Source of the DNA: a virus
IMG/VR virus record: IMGVR_UViG_3300005578_000001
Coordinates: 1 to 64,000 of that record
Length of the DNA: 64,000 nucleotides
Direction: 5' to 3' (one strand)
Part shown: piece by piece, positions 31,693-40,727 of the stretch
Layout of the letters: each line of letters starts with the position of its first letter
Position numbering within the stretch: position 1 is the stretch's first letter
Made by a program: the position numbers and the translations under genes
Notes under the pieces: generated by a model
The model's input: only the letters and a program-made list of their open reading frames with translations
The model's database searches: none
Told to the model about the DNA's origin: nothing

Positions 31693-32570
31693 ACTGCGAC
31701 CTCCGCTTTGATTGTGGGATAGGGATCATAATTCGACAGTTTTAGATTCTCGTACTTGAACGTCAGTAATCTTGATAACGGCGTCCAGAACGATTCTTCC
31801 GCTTCTTCCCATAGGCTGACAGTCAGTTCCGGCAACGGCTTCGGTGTTCGTGTTAGCTGCTCTCTAACTTGAGAAATGTGATTCTTGTAGATATGTACAT
31901 CACCGAAGCTAATAACCAGATCCTTCGGCTCGTATCGTTTTGTTGCGCGGGCAATCAAAGTAAGTAGAAGCGCGTAACTGGCGATGTTAAAGGGCAGGCC
32001 GAGAAAGCTGTCGATACTACGCGCATAAAGATGAAGCGACATATATTGGTTAGGGTGAACTTTAACCTGCCAGAGAGTGTGACACGGAGGCAGAGCAACG
32101 CGGTCACAGGAATTCGGGTCCCATCCCGAGACAATATGCCTACGAGAGTTTGGATTCTTTTGTAGATCGGTCATTAGTCGCGAGATTTGATCCAGTCCGC
32201 CAACGCGACCGTATTGACGACAGGGATATTCGCCACCAAAGTTACGCCAAAGATAGCCGTACACTGGTCCCAGATCGCCCGCCTGACGCCCAAATTTTGC
32301 ACACTGCTCCTCGGTAGCCCACTCTTGCCAGATGTTAACACCAGACTGCTCTAGTTCATGTTCGTTTGTACTGCCGCGCAGAAACCAGAATAGCTCCTCT
32401 GCAATCCAGCGCAAAGGCAGTTTCTTAGTGGTTAATAGTGGGAATCCTTCACGCAGATCAAAGCGAATCTGTTCCCCGAACAATGAGAGCGTACCGACTC
32501 CGGTTCGATCATCGTGTTGCTCACCGCGGGTGAGAATCTTGTCGAGTAATTCTAAGTATTGTTGCATCAT
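31689..32570 (-). CDS. thyA: Thymidylate synthase
   Basis: 293 aa, full length for ThyA. Makes dTMP from dUMP using methylene-tetrahydrofolate. RTGVGTLSLFG, FLRGSTNEHEL, LGPVYGYLWRNFGG, the active-site LPPCHTLWQ cysteine, SLHLYARSIDSFLGLPFNIASYALL and FGDVHIYKNH are all in place. Coupled to the MazG-like gene upstream by 4 nt. It boosts dTTP for phage DNA. Confidence 0.95.
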   Translation of the reverse strand: MMQQYLELLDKILTRGEQHDDRTGVGTLSLFGEQIRFDLREGFPLLTTKKLPLRWIAEELFWFLRGSTNEHELEQSGVNIWQEWATEEQCAKFGRQAGDLGPVYGYLWRNFGGEYPCRQYGRVGGLDQISRLMTDLQKNPNSRRHIVSGWDPNSCDRVALPPCHTLWQVKVHPNQYMSLHLYARSIDSFLGLPFNIASYALLLTLIARATKRYEPKDLVISFGDVHIYKNHISQVREQLTRTPKPLPELTVSLWEEAEESFWTPLSRLLTFKYENLKLSNYDPYPTIKAEVAV

Positions 32571-32779
32571 CGCTCCTCAATCGCTTGTCGTAGATAGACC
32601 GCAAGATCCAATGCTTCTTCGTAAGCGTCCTGCAATGCATCACGTCCGTTATTCGCCTGCAATGGCGTTCCATAGCGCTCTCGGCCTACGTGATCACGCT
32701 TGTGCATGTCCGCAATGACCAGTTCCCAGATCGGTCGAGAGTTATTGGCTACAGGTTCAGGTTGCGCTTCATTGATCAT
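32567..32779 (-). CDS. MazG-like phage protein
   Basis: 70 aa from the ATG at 32779, after GGAGGA. Layout RPIWELVIADMHKRDHVGRERYGTPLQANNGRDALQDAYEEALDLAVYLRQAIEE is a widespread phage protein with MazG-type ExxE and D residues, suggesting nucleotide pyrophosphohydrolase descent. Together with thyA it forms a nucleotide module. Confidence 0.75.
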   Translation of the reverse strand: MINEAQPEPVANNSRPIWELVIADMHKRDHVGRERYGTPLQANNGRDALQDAYEEALDLAVYLRQAIEER

Positions 32780-32834
32780 CCAATCCTCCACACTGGTCCA
32801 ACTTTCTCACCCTCACCCCCACACCACTCTTGAG

Positions 32835-32966
32835 CTAAGCTGCGCTGATGTCGTCGGAGCCGTCGTCACTCTGGTCCAGTAGCTCGATAATCTTATCCAG
32901 CTTATCCATAATCACAGCTAAGATGAAAATTATAATAAGGCTTGTCACCGCCAGCGCTATAACCAT
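32835..32966 (-). CDS. Small membrane protein
   Basis: 43 aa. A single N-terminal membrane helix (VIALAVTSLIIIFILAVIM) followed by an acidic tail. GGAGAG upstream. Confidence 0.55.
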   Translation of the reverse strand: MVIALAVTSLIIIFILAVIMDKLDKIIELLDQSDDGSDDISAA

Positions 32967-32969
32967 CTC

Positions 32970-33209
32970 TCACTCTCCACTCGTAGCGGCGGTTGCGTTG
33001 CTGAGCCTTAACCTCGCTTCCGTAATCAACGCTAGAATGTTTCCAGTATGTCGCCACGCATCGTTAAGCGCCTCCAACTCAGAATTGCCCTCGCCTAAGA
33101 TGCAGAAGGTTTCGAACCATACTTCGTAGCGATGGTTATCGCCGGGCTGGGCCTGCTCGATATAGATAGCTCCAGCGTCGCCATGAAATTCCTTTGATGA
33201 CTTAGTCAC
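32970..33209 (-). CDS. Hypothetical protein
   Basis: 79 aa from a GTG 5 nt after GGGAGG; an upstream in-frame start is also possible. Beta-rich (YEVWFETFCILGEGNSELEALNDAW), helical end. No family was recognised. Confidence 0.55.
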   Translation of the reverse strand: MTKSSKEFHGDAGAIYIEQAQPGDNHRYEVWFETFCILGEGNSELEALNDAWRHTGNILALITEARLRLSNATAATSGE

Positions 33210-33351
33210 TTGAACCTCCCGCTGCACCTTGCGTTGTGCGACCCGACGCCTGCATTAGCCCACGGATACGGGCTAGCTCTGCAAGCACACCTACCAGTAA
33301 CCCTACGCAAGCCGAGCCATAAAAGATCATCAGGAATAATGCTATACCCAT
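33202..33351 (-). CDS. Small membrane protein
   Basis: 49 aa, strong AGGAGG 8 nt before ATG. Membrane segment ALFLMIFYGSACVGLLVGVL, then a basic tail. Overlaps the next start. Confidence 0.6.
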   Translation of the reverse strand: MGIALFLMIFYGSACVGLLVGVLAELARIRGLMQASGRTTQGAAGGSSD

Positions 33352-33352
33352 C

Positions 33353-33907
33353 TCAATCACCTCCTGAAACGCTCCGAGCATCTAGCGCACTTTCCATCCC
33401 GTCCCCGGTGCTCGGAATAGAACCAATTGCCGCGCCATTCGTTAACGATGGCTGCGCTGCATCTCGAGCATCGAACTTTCCCGCGACGAACTTGTGATAC
33501 CCTAGGTATCCCATGCTCTTATCGTGGATCGGGTTATCTGCCAGCGCGTCGCAGGGCATGAGTCCGCCGTTATCGTCTACTTCGTAGGTACAACGCGGAG
33601 CTTTGCCAGCGGGTTTAATCTGTTCGGCCAAAGACACTGCCCGTCTCGATCTGGTTGGTTGATAGACGTGGTAGCCGACGCGGTTAGCCTGCGTATGGAC
33701 GGGATGAGTCTTGATATGATCGCAGGCAGCACATTGACCTTTTCGCTCGACCGCTGCCTTCTTCTTTACAGGCTTGGCTTCAGGTTCCGGCTCCGGTACG
33801 CACAGGTCAAGAAACAGCAGGTATTCGTCGGCGCTAAGATTCTCCTGCACGTAATGAACCATACCATTCACTCGTTGAATCGTTTCCGTCAGTGGACTCC
33901 GTGGCAT
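33353..33907 (-). CDS. Hypothetical zinc-binding protein
   Basis: 184 aa, AAGGAG before ATG. CAACDHIKTHPVH and CTYEVDDNGGLMPCDALADNPIH suggest two Cys/His sites. Otherwise unrecognised. Overlaps the upstream gene by 74 nt. Confidence 0.65.
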   Translation of the reverse strand: MPRSPLTETIQRVNGMVHYVQENLSADEYLLFLDLCVPEPEPEAKPVKKKAAVERKGQCAACDHIKTHPVHTQANRVGYHVYQPTRSRRAVSLAEQIKPAGKAPRCTYEVDDNGGLMPCDALADNPIHDKSMGYLGYHKFVAGKFDARDAAQPSLTNGAAIGSIPSTGDGMESALDARSVSGGD

Positions 33908-34091
33908 TGTTAATCTCCTTGTTCTCTTTTAAGATTCTCGTTAATCCTTCAACTAGTGCTTCTGCTTGAATATCAGTTAGCGGAATTAGCTCACTACGGC
34001 TGTAAGGATAGATGCCTTTCAGTACTCGACGCCGTCCTTCCCAGTCGTAGACCACGTCAATTCCGTGGCCTGTTTGCATGTGAATTGACAT
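33834..34091 (-). CDS. Hypothetical protein
   Basis: 85 aa, AGGAG 7 nt before ATG. Small beta domain (GIDVVYDWEGRRRVLKGIYPY) with helix (DIQAEALVEGLTRILKENK). The unusual 74-nt overlap with the next gene may reflect a lengthened C-terminus. Confidence 0.6.
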   Translation of the reverse strand: MSIHMQTGHGIDVVYDWEGRRRVLKGIYPYSRSELIPLTDIQAEALVEGLTRILKENKEINNATESTDGNDSTSEWYGSLRAGES

Positions 34092-34287
34092 CGCTCGTCT
34101 CCTGTCTCTTTAGTCGTAGCCATTGCAGAAACCGTTCAAACCTCCACTCGTAAGCTGGGAGATCCTCAGCCTCCCCGACTGCCTCATCGATAAACTCCCG
34201 CATCAACTGACGCAGTTCATCCAAATCGATCACAATCCCCTGTCTTGGTCTAACTATACTGAACCTACGCGGGGTCTTTAGTGGCAT
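34057..34287 (-). CDS. Hypothetical protein
   Basis: 76 aa, TAATG coupling. Strand then an acidic helix (LRQLMREFIDEAVGEAEDL) and basic end. No family was recognised. Confidence 0.55.
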   Translation of the reverse strand: MPLKTPRRFSIVRPRQGIVIDLDELRQLMREFIDEAVGEAEDLPAYEWRFERFLQWLRLKRQETSDVNSHANRPRN

Positions 34288-34508
34288 TACTTCCCCCACC
34301 TCGCATTTACGGGTTGCCGGGTATCGTCGGCGGGGGGTATCTCGGTAAGTTCTGAATGCATCTTCTTGCCGACTCCGATCAGATCATCCGCGTGATGCTT
34401 CAGAGTTTGACGATCCGGTTCGTCGAGATCGGATTCGTAGAGGCAAAGGAACTCAGATAATACTCTGTCCAGTCTACCAATTACTAAATCAAAGTTGTCT
34501 CGATTCAT
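34287..34508 (-). CDS. Hypothetical helical protein
   Basis: 73 aa from MNRDNFDLVIGRLD; GGAGGAG before ATG. All-helical. No family was recognised. Confidence 0.55.
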   Translation of the reverse strand: MNRDNFDLVIGRLDRVLSEFLCLYESDLDEPDRQTLKHHADDLIGVGKKMHSELTEIPPADDTRQPVNARWGK

Positions 34509-34509
34509 T

Positions 34510-34686
34510 TCATCTCCTCCGTTCAGTGAGAATTGAACCCTGCCCGCAAACACACTTCCCACTCCCATCCAAATACACATGCCTCGGCTTCAATCCTGCG
34601 CCGCGATCCTCGCATTGCAACTGCGCGATCTTCTCCGCGGTCCACTGGTCAGCCTCCTGCTTAACTTTTCTCTCACCCTCATCCAT
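34510..34686 (-). CDS. Small zinc-binding protein
   Basis: 58 aa from MDEGERKVK; GGGAGGA upstream. CEDRGAGLKPRHVYLDGSGKCVCGQG carries Cys/His residues. Overlaps the methyltransferase end. Confidence 0.55.
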   Translation of the reverse strand: MDEGERKVKQEADQWTAEKIAQLQCEDRGAGLKPRHVYLDGSGKCVCGQGSILTERRR

Positions 34687-35419
34687 CCAGCAATCCTCCC
34701 TGACGTTCTTTAGCTGCAATCAGGTGGTACATGCTCGGTTGCGCTTCGTTACAGCGACGAGCGGCGATCTCGCAGTATTTCTCCTCAAGTTCGATTCCGA
34801 TTGCTTTGCGGCCTAAGTCTTTAGCGGCGCGGAGGGTGGTGCCGCTACCGAGGTATGGATCGATTATCAGATCGCCCTCTCGGGTTGATACTTGGATTAG
34901 CTGCCCGATAATGTCGACGTCCTTTTCCGTAGGATGTCCAAACTCAGATGATGCGCAGGTTGTGCGTTTTACTTTTGAATAGAACTGAAACGGAGCATCA
35001 TTATTGAAATAGCACTTGCCTGCTTCACGGTAGAACAAAAGGAATTCAATGTCTGAGAGATACTTATTGTTTTTAGTCGGGATAGGGTTAGCTTTCGTAT
35101 AAGCAAGCACGTCCCAACCCCACCCCGACTGACTAAGAAACACCGTGTACTCTGGCAGTAGATCCTTCGAGCAAAAGATATACCCGTGGGCCGACTTCCC
35201 AACCGTCGAAAGAGTGGATATAAACCATTGCGGGTCAAACTCGCTAAGCGGTTTTATGGAACGATAGGTCTCCCTTCTAGCTATCATCCCGCCGCCGCCC
35301 GTGCTTTGCTTGTAAGGCGGATCAGTAAGCAGCAGATCGCATTTCGGCAAAGATGATAGCACTTCGCGGGCATCACCGTGATAGATCGTAATTCCATTTT
35401 CTTCGTAGTACGACCTCAT
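34679..35419 (-). CDS. DNA N6-adenine/N4-cytosine methyltransferase
   Basis: 246 aa. Catalytic DPPY motif at residues ~32-35 (LLTDPPYKQ) and the SAM-binding DPYLGSGTTLRAAKDLGRKAIGIELEE near the C-terminus give the beta-class order. No partner nuclease is adjacent, so it is an orphan that may protect phage DNA. ATGA overlap with the sliding-clamp gene. Confidence 0.88.
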   Translation of the reverse strand: MRSYYEENGITIYHGDAREVLSSLPKCDLLLTDPPYKQSTGGGGMIARRETYRSIKPLSEFDPQWFISTLSTVGKSAHGYIFCSKDLLPEYTVFLSQSGWGWDVLAYTKANPIPTKNNKYLSDIEFLLFYREAGKCYFNNDAPFQFYSKVKRTTCASSEFGHPTEKDVDIIGQLIQVSTREGDLIIDPYLGSGTTLRAAKDLGRKAIGIELEEKYCEIAARRCNEAQPSMYHLIAAKERQGGLLDG

Positions 35420-36492
35420 GCGTCCGGCCTCAACGTCGCGTGTAGATACCGATGCTCACCTTCACTGAGGAGGAGAATCGAGGTTGCGTCCTTCAGGTGT
35501 AGCTCCGGCGCTTCCACTTGTTCCAGAAACGTTAACAACTGATCCGCGTTCACCTTCACCACCAGCCCCTCTCCATTCAACGTCGGGCAACTCAACGGCA
35601 CTTCTTCGATCGACTCCCCGTCTCCACCGTAGGAGCGCACAGTGAGTGATTCGCGGCTAAACTCCAGGTTCAATCTCCGGCGCACCAGATTCCCCTCACT
35701 CGCCGTCACACAGCACCGTCGAATTGCGTCCCTGACTTCACTGTTCAACCGCACCACATGCGGCGTCTCAGTCGGCACAATCTTTTTCCACGGCGGGAAT
35801 TGACCGAGCAGGAGCCGCGCGTGCATCTTGCGTCCCTCACACCCTACCGTGAGACTGTTTTCACTCACGGTTAGCGTGGCTATCTCCCTATCGTTGAGTA
35901 CCGCGCGCAACACCGGGACCGCCACATTCGGCACGGTGGCTTGAAAGGTGAGATCGCAATCCATGAGGCGTACAATCCCAGCTTGTGTCCCATCAAACGC
36001 CACTACATTCAACTCCCCTTGCTCAGCCTGCAAACACACCCCCTGGGTCGCATACCTGCCTTCCCGCTTGTCCGCGCAAGGGGAGACTCGTGAAATCGCG
36101 TCTGAGAGCCTCTGTGCGTCAACGGAGAGGGTCTGGCCGGACTGGTCATGCGTCACCGGGAAGGCGTCAACCGGGTGAAACGGGAGTCGATGGCGGGAGC
36201 GTCCGGCAATTACTTCGACTCGATTGTCTTTCAGTTCAAACCTCACGCTCTCATCCGAGGTCAGTCGCATGGCCTCTCGCAATGGCGTCAACGGGAGACA
36301 GTACGCCTCCTCTCCCCCACCGGGCACCGTCACGCTCAACGTCGCATCCACGCGCGTCGTCGTCAGTCGCGCCTCACCTTGTGTAGCCTCAACTTTCACA
36401 AAGGCGAGAATCGGCATCGTCGTCTTCACCTCCAGCGCCGAGGCGAGAAGAGCAAGAGCGTCGGCAAGGGGCTTACGGGGGAGGGCGATCAT
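35416..36492 (-). CDS. dnaN: DNA polymerase III beta sliding clamp
   Basis: 358 aa, near the usual ~365. Three-domain clamp pattern: LPRKPLADALALLASALE (domain 1), FPVTHDQSGQTLSVDAQRLSDAISRVSPCADK (domain 2), and VVKVNADQLLTFLEQVEAPELHL ... LLSEGEHRYLHATLRP, the usual clamp end. Encircles DNA and tethers polymerases. The local base composition is more G+C-rich than its neighbours. A phage clamp without a phage polymerase in view suggests it recruits host enzymes. Confidence 0.9.
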   Translation of the reverse strand: MIALPRKPLADALALLASALEVKTTMPILAFVKVEATQGEARLTTTRVDATLSVTVPGGGEEAYCLPLTPLREAMRLTSDESVRFELKDNRVEVIAGRSRHRLPFHPVDAFPVTHDQSGQTLSVDAQRLSDAISRVSPCADKREGRYATQGVCLQAEQGELNVVAFDGTQAGIVRLMDCDLTFQATVPNVAVPVLRAVLNDREIATLTVSENSLTVGCEGRKMHARLLLGQFPPWKKIVPTETPHVVRLNSEVRDAIRRCCVTASEGNLVRRRLNLEFSRESLTVRSYGGDGESIEEVPLSCPTLNGEGLVVKVNADQLLTFLEQVEAPELHLKDATSILLLSEGEHRYLHATLRPDA

Positions 36493-36752
36493 TCGGCGCC
36501 CAGCTTCTCTTCCAGTGTGTCCAGGTCAGCCTTGAAAGTGTCAAGTTGATCTTCTAATTCCTGGGCCTTATCTCGTAATTGATCAATCTCACTTTGCATT
36601 TCAGCACGTATCTCCTCACCGCTCACTTGCTGTTCCTCCGATTGTCGTAAGGCGTTAGCTAAATACGCAATCTTCTCAGCCTCAGTCGTCACCCCCAGAT
36701 ACGAAGGCCAGTGGTCTAACTCGGCGTTGGTGGCTAGTTCGTGTAGGTCCAT
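36489..36752 (-). CDS. Coiled-coil protein
   Basis: 87 aa, ATGA-coupled to the clamp gene. The C-terminal half is an acidic coiled coil (EIDQLRDKAQELEDQLDTF). No family was recognised. Confidence 0.6.
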   Translation of the reverse strand: MDLHELATNAELDHWPSYLGVTTEAEKIAYLANALRQSEEQQVSGEEIRAEMQSEIDQLRDKAQELEDQLDTFKADLDTLEEKLGAE

Positions 36753-36754
36753 GA

Positions 36755-36952
36755 TTAGTCTCCCTCGCCACGATCGATCTTATTGTTAGCAGCACTCTCC
36801 GCGCATTTGGGGCATAAGTCGCCGTGCTCGCTATTCATATCCCAACCCCGACGTTGCATGCGCTCGTGAACCACATTGCTTACGTCTACGTTTGCGTGTT
36901 CACCGCAACTATCGCAGTCAACGCCAATATCAACATCTGCATCAATTGCCAT
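36755..36952 (-). CDS. Small zinc-ribbon protein
   Basis: 65 aa. CDSCGEHANV and CPKCAES with an acidic start. TGATG coupling to the upstream gene decides the start. Confidence 0.6.
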   Translation of the reverse strand: MAIDADVDIGVDCDSCGEHANVDVSNVVHERMQRRGWDMNSEHGDLCPKCAESAANNKIDRGEGD

Positions 36953-37107
36953 CACTCACCACCTTTCTCCAGTGCGGCCATTTGCTGCTCGTAGTCGCCT
37001 TTCAGTCTTGCCGAACAGTCAGCACAGAGCGGCATCCCATCTGCAAGGATTACGGCGGGCTTTGGTATTCTTCTCTCCGTTACGCAGTTTTCACAGTCTA
37101 ATTTCAT
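36952..37107 (-). CDS. Small zinc-ribbon protein
   Basis: 51 aa. CENC (5-8) and CADC (28-31) with a helical end. Coupled at both ends by overlapping stop/start codons. Confidence 0.6.
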   Translation of the reverse strand: MKLDCENCVTERRIPKPAVILADGMPLCADCSARLKGDYEQQMAALEKGGE

Positions 37108-37313
37108 TATGATTTCTCCAGCTTGTAAGAAGCGAAACGTTTCTTATTCTTCTCAACGATGACGGTGGTTATTGGATAACCCGCCTGTCTTAACTCCAGA
37201 ATCCTTCCTGAGAGTCGGAAGACTCCAAACCTTTCCAACGCCAATAAGGGATCGATCGAGTGGCCCTGTTTGAGCCATGAAAGGATTTCTTCGTTTTGAC
37301 TTTTGGTGTTCAT
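37107..37313 (-). CDS. Helix-turn-helix phage protein
   Basis: 68 aa. ILSWLKQGHSIDPLLALERFGVFRLSGRILELRQAGYPITTV is the common phage helix-turn-helix (HTH_55-type) with a wing. Likely binds DNA. Confidence 0.75.
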   Translation of the reverse strand: MNTKSQNEEILSWLKQGHSIDPLLALERFGVFRLSGRILELRQAGYPITTVIVEKNKKRFASYKLEKS

Positions 37314-37325
37314 CTCAACCCCTCG

Positions 37326-37370
37326 GGGAGAATTGGACCAGCCCTGTTGCGTAACCAGCCCAATTCTCCC
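37326..37370. repeat. Long inverted repeat before the HTH gene
   Basis: GGGAGAATTGG (37326-37336) and CCAATTCTCCC (37360-37370) pair over 11 bp with a 23-nt loop. No T run, so it is more likely a regulatory or attenuator structure than a terminator. Confidence 0.5.
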
Positions 37371-37388
37371 ACGTAGCCGCCCCCTCGG

Positions 37389-38108
<720 letters not shown>

Positions 38109-38159
38109 ATTAGACCTCGCCCTCGATCATCTCTTGAATGCGCTCAGCCGCCCCTTCAG

Positions 38160-38531
38160 CTAAACCCTGTGTTTAGGTCGTGGATTCGTTGATTCTAAAA
38201 CCGCTTCTGCTTCATCGATAATGTTTTGGTGCGGGACAACTCCGTTACGGGAGTATTGAATCACACGATCAAGCGCGTCTCGAAGATTGTTACGATCAAT
38301 ACACGCCGCCATCATTTTCGTTCTTAGTGATTCGTTCTGGCGTCTTGTTACCTTATCTACGCCATTTGCCTGCAAATCCATTACCTGAATTTCTAAAGCA
38401 GTAACCTCGAAACATTTATCCCGATAACCTTCCTGAAAGGCCAGGGCGCGACGCTTCCACTGCTCCGCACGCGCGGCTAGTTCGTTTACAAACGACGTTA
38501 ATAACGGATTACATTCAGGGCTGGTATTCAT
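38160..38531 (-). CDS. Hypothetical helical protein
   Basis: 123 aa, ATGA-coupled to the XRE gene. Almost all helix. No family was recognised. Confidence 0.6.
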   Translation of the reverse strand: MNTSPECNPLLTSFVNELAARAEQWKRRALAFQEGYRDKCFEVTALEIQVMDLQANGVDKVTRRQNESLRTKMMAACIDRNNLRDALDRVIQYSRNGVVPHQNIIDEAEAVLESTNPRPKHRV

Positions 38532-38812
38532 GCCCGCCGTATCCTTTCAAATAATTTTGGTTGCGCAAGCATCTTATTCAATACGTCTGGAGGTATTTTC
38601 CCAGCCAACGCAAACAATTCATCAGCGGCCCCGCGCTCAAGCCCTAATGCCTTGACCATTCGCTCAATCGTGGTTGGCCCCGGCATATGATTAGGAACGT
38701 CGTTCTCAATCCGGGAAAGATAGGCGGCGTCCATCTGGAGCAACGCCGCCAGCTCGCGCTGTGCCAACCCCCCGGACACGCGCAGAGACTTAAGTTTTCT
38801 GCCGAAAGTCAT
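38528..38812 (-). CDS. XRE-family regulator, leaderless start
   Basis: 94 aa. LKSLRVSGGLAQRELAALLQMDAAYLSRIENDVPNHMPGPTTIERMVKALGLE is an XRE helix-turn-helix. The ATG lies 6 nt after the -10 box with no ribosome site. Confidence 0.8.
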   Translation of the reverse strand: MTFGRKLKSLRVSGGLAQRELAALLQMDAAYLSRIENDVPNHMPGPTTIERMVKALGLERGAADELFALAGKIPPDVLNKMLAQPKLFERIRRA

Positions 38813-38818
38813 GGATAT

Positions 38819-38848
38819 TGTGTATCACTTTCTAGATAACGATGTCAA
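38819..38848 (-). promoter_or_regulatory. Promoter of the XRE gene
   Basis: TTGACA (38843-38848), 18 bp, TACACA (38819-38824), 6 nt, ATG. The -10 box is weak. Confidence 0.45.
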
Positions 38849-39324
38849 CATATTTCTTGCTCGTAACGTAATTTTTCTTTTTCATGTTCCTGTTTCCACA
38901 GGATAGCCATTAGTTTACGATCTTTCTTCTGTCTGGTTTGGGCGCGAATCATTAAACGATCGTATTCAGCTTGACCTATTTGATTTAGTTTCCATTGACG
39001 GTGAAGTTCTGGATTCCCCCCTAATTCATTATGGCAGTTAAAACAGTGTGCGCTGACGTTAAGAGGATCAAAACGAGTAGACTCTCTATCTCGCGACCAA
39101 AAATGGGAGGCGTGCAAACCCTGCGAGCCTACTTCGTATTGAGTACCGCAGCGTTCGCAACACCAGTTCGCTTTATACCGGATGTATAAAGAAAAGAAAC
39201 GGTCAGCCGGATCAATCTTTATGCCCCTTGATCGTTTACGAGCCTGCGGGGCACGTGAAGAAAAAACCTCTTCATAAGTTTTACTGGCGAACCCTGTTCT
39301 TCGCATGGGAATTGATCGTTTCAT
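38845..39324 (-). CDS. NinG/Rap-family recombination endonuclease
   Basis: 159 aa. ADRFFSLYIRYKANWCCERCGTQYEVGSQGLHASHFWSRDRESTRFDPLNVSAHCFNCHNELGGNPE is the NinG core with its HNH-type zinc site. Lambda NinG (Rap) helps resolve recombination intermediates. Confidence 0.85.
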   Translation of the reverse strand: MKRSIPMRRTGFASKTYEEVFSSRAPQARKRSRGIKIDPADRFFSLYIRYKANWCCERCGTQYEVGSQGLHASHFWSRDRESTRFDPLNVSAHCFNCHNELGGNPELHRQWKLNQIGQAEYDRLMIRAQTRQKKDRKLMAILWKQEHEKEKLRYEQEIC

Positions 39325-39530
39325 TCAGGCAACCTAATCCCCCGGTTAATGTTGGGAACACGGGTAATTAACCCGAGGTTTTCCAATCCAACCAGAATAT
39401 CAAAAATACTCGCAGGGGATCTCAGCCCGACAAACTGACCGATTTCTTTGATGGTGGGGGATTCTTTATTTGAAGCAATGTAACCTCTGATAAAATCCAA
39501 GACTTGTTTGTATCTTTTATGTGCTGTCAT
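39321..39530 (-). CDS. LexA-like DNA-binding domain without protease
   Basis: 69 aa. ESPTIKEIGQFVGLRSPASIFDILVGLENLGLI is the winged helix of LexA, but the Ser-Lys self-cleaving domain is absent. May compete for SOS operators. ATGA overlap with ninG. Confidence 0.75.
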   Translation of the reverse strand: MTAHKRYKQVLDFIRGYIASNKESPTIKEIGQFVGLRSPASIFDILVGLENLGLITRVPNINRGIRLPE

Positions 39531-39541
39531 TTTGCTTTCCC

Positions 39542-39967
39542 TTAAGCGTATTCGTAGCGTTCAACATTCGAATCCTCTAAAGCCGATTTGCACTCAGCCT
39601 CAAGATCGAATAATTCCCGATCGGGCGGAATCTTTGCTTGACGTAACGCCGCGAATATACACACCGGACAGCCGCCCGCCTTTCTTCTGAGCAGCGGTAG
39701 TGCTTCATGTAATGCGGCGTACAAGGGAGACAATGGCTTGTTCTGCCACATCTCTTCGTCGGTGCGGGTATCGGGCATATCTGGATCAGGGAGCAGCGCG
39801 ATTAACTCTTCAAGTGGCGTGTGTTCCGTTTCCAGCACGTCACACATGCGGCAGACGCGGTGTGGGTTATTCGTGCAGTGCTGCTCGTGTATCTTCATCG
39901 CCCCAGCATGACAATTCGCCTTCTTGCAAAAATCGCAGTAGTAGCGCCAGACTCTTTTCTTTCTCAT
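39542..39967 (-). CDS. Hypothetical protein with zinc finger
   Basis: 141 aa from MRKKRVWRYYCDFC. A C2H2-like start (CDFCKKANCHAGAMKIHEQHC), CRMCD, and CPVC later. The function is unknown. Start overlaps the upstream stop (ATGA). Confidence 0.65.
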   Translation of the reverse strand: MRKKRVWRYYCDFCKKANCHAGAMKIHEQHCTNNPHRVCRMCDVLETEHTPLEELIALLPDPDMPDTRTDEEMWQNKPLSPLYAALHEALPLLRRKAGGCPVCIFAALRQAKIPPDRELFDLEAECKSALEDSNVERYEYA

Positions 39968-40086
39968 TTGCTTTCCTGTTTGTCTCGCTCTTCCCGTTCC
40001 CCGCCGCAAATCTGAGAGAGTGATAAGTAATCAGAATCCTGTTCACGAAAAGGATCGCCACAGTTAGCGCATTCTATTAGAATCAT
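39964..40086 (-). CDS. Small Cys-containing protein
   Basis: 40 aa. CANC near the start and one later Cys; polar tail. ATGA coupling with the next gene. Confidence 0.55.
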   Translation of the reverse strand: MILIECANCGDPFREQDSDYLSLSQICGGEREERDKQESK

Positions 40087-40105
40087 TTAGCACTTCCTGT
40101 TTCGG

Positions 40106-40309
40106 TTAAGCTTTCTTCAACGGTGGACGCTCATAATCCACGTCGCCTTGATACACAACTTTGTCATCAGGTGGCGTATAGAACACAGCCTTAGTGAATC
40201 TCACTTCGACATATCCATCACTGGCTAATTTTTCAGATACGAATTCTCCGGCGTCCAGGCGTCGGCGTTCAATAAAAGATTCAACTCGTTCACGTGGGGT
40301 TTCTCTCAT
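40106..40309 (-). CDS. Hypothetical protein
   Basis: 67 aa from MRETPRERVESF, start overlapping the upstream stop. Strand-rich second half (YVEVRFTKAVFYTPP). No family was recognised. Confidence 0.55.
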   Translation of the reverse strand: MRETPRERVESFIERRRLDAGEFVSEKLASDGYVEVRFTKAVFYTPPDDKVVYQGDVDYERPPLKKA

Positions 40310-40533
40310 TTTGGTTTTACGCTGGCCGGGATACCGCAGCACTTGGGCCACTTCTTGAGATACTTTTCCATCTCCTTAGCGATCTTTTCTCCGCGCCGTC
40401 CACAGACCGGGCATGAGAGTATGGCTCCGTTCGGAAAACAGAAGCTTACAAACTCCTCGGTTGACTTAAACTTCTGGCGCATGGTCTTTGGCAGGCCAAG
40501 AGTATTAAATCCGATAGGTGAATTCTGCCTCAT
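40306..40533 (-). CDS. Hypothetical zinc-binding protein
   Basis: 75 aa from MRQNSPIGFNTLG. CPVCGRR and CCG. Both ends overlap neighbours by 4 nt. Confidence 0.55.
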   Translation of the reverse strand: MRQNSPIGFNTLGLPKTMRQKFKSTEEFVSFCFPNGAILSCPVCGRRGEKIAKEMEKYLKKWPKCCGIPASVKPK

Positions 40534-40727
40534 CGCAGATCGCGCCCTTCGTTTCTCATATGCCGTCGCAATGCTCGAACGTTGACAATAGAATCTTTCT
40601 TTAGGATTCGCTGTAACCACGGCGGGCAATCATCCCGTCGAAGCGAGTAGCAGTCCGATAGTTCGTACCACCACGTATTACCATTCTCAAGAGTTACGGC
40701 AAGCTGGGTTAAGCGGACAGCTTTCAT
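40530..40727 (-). CDS. Hypothetical protein
   Basis: 65 aa. LTQLAVTLENGNTWWYELSD, then a basic helix. No family was recognised. Confidence 0.55.
   Translation of the reverse strand: MKAVRLTQLAVTLENGNTWWYELSDCYSLRRDDCPPWLQRILKKDSIVNVRALRRHMRNEGRDLR

Noticed and set aside
35403-35413. GTAGTAC palindrome at the methyltransferase start
   Set aside because: It lies in coding sequence for YY and is only 5-1-5; probably chance.
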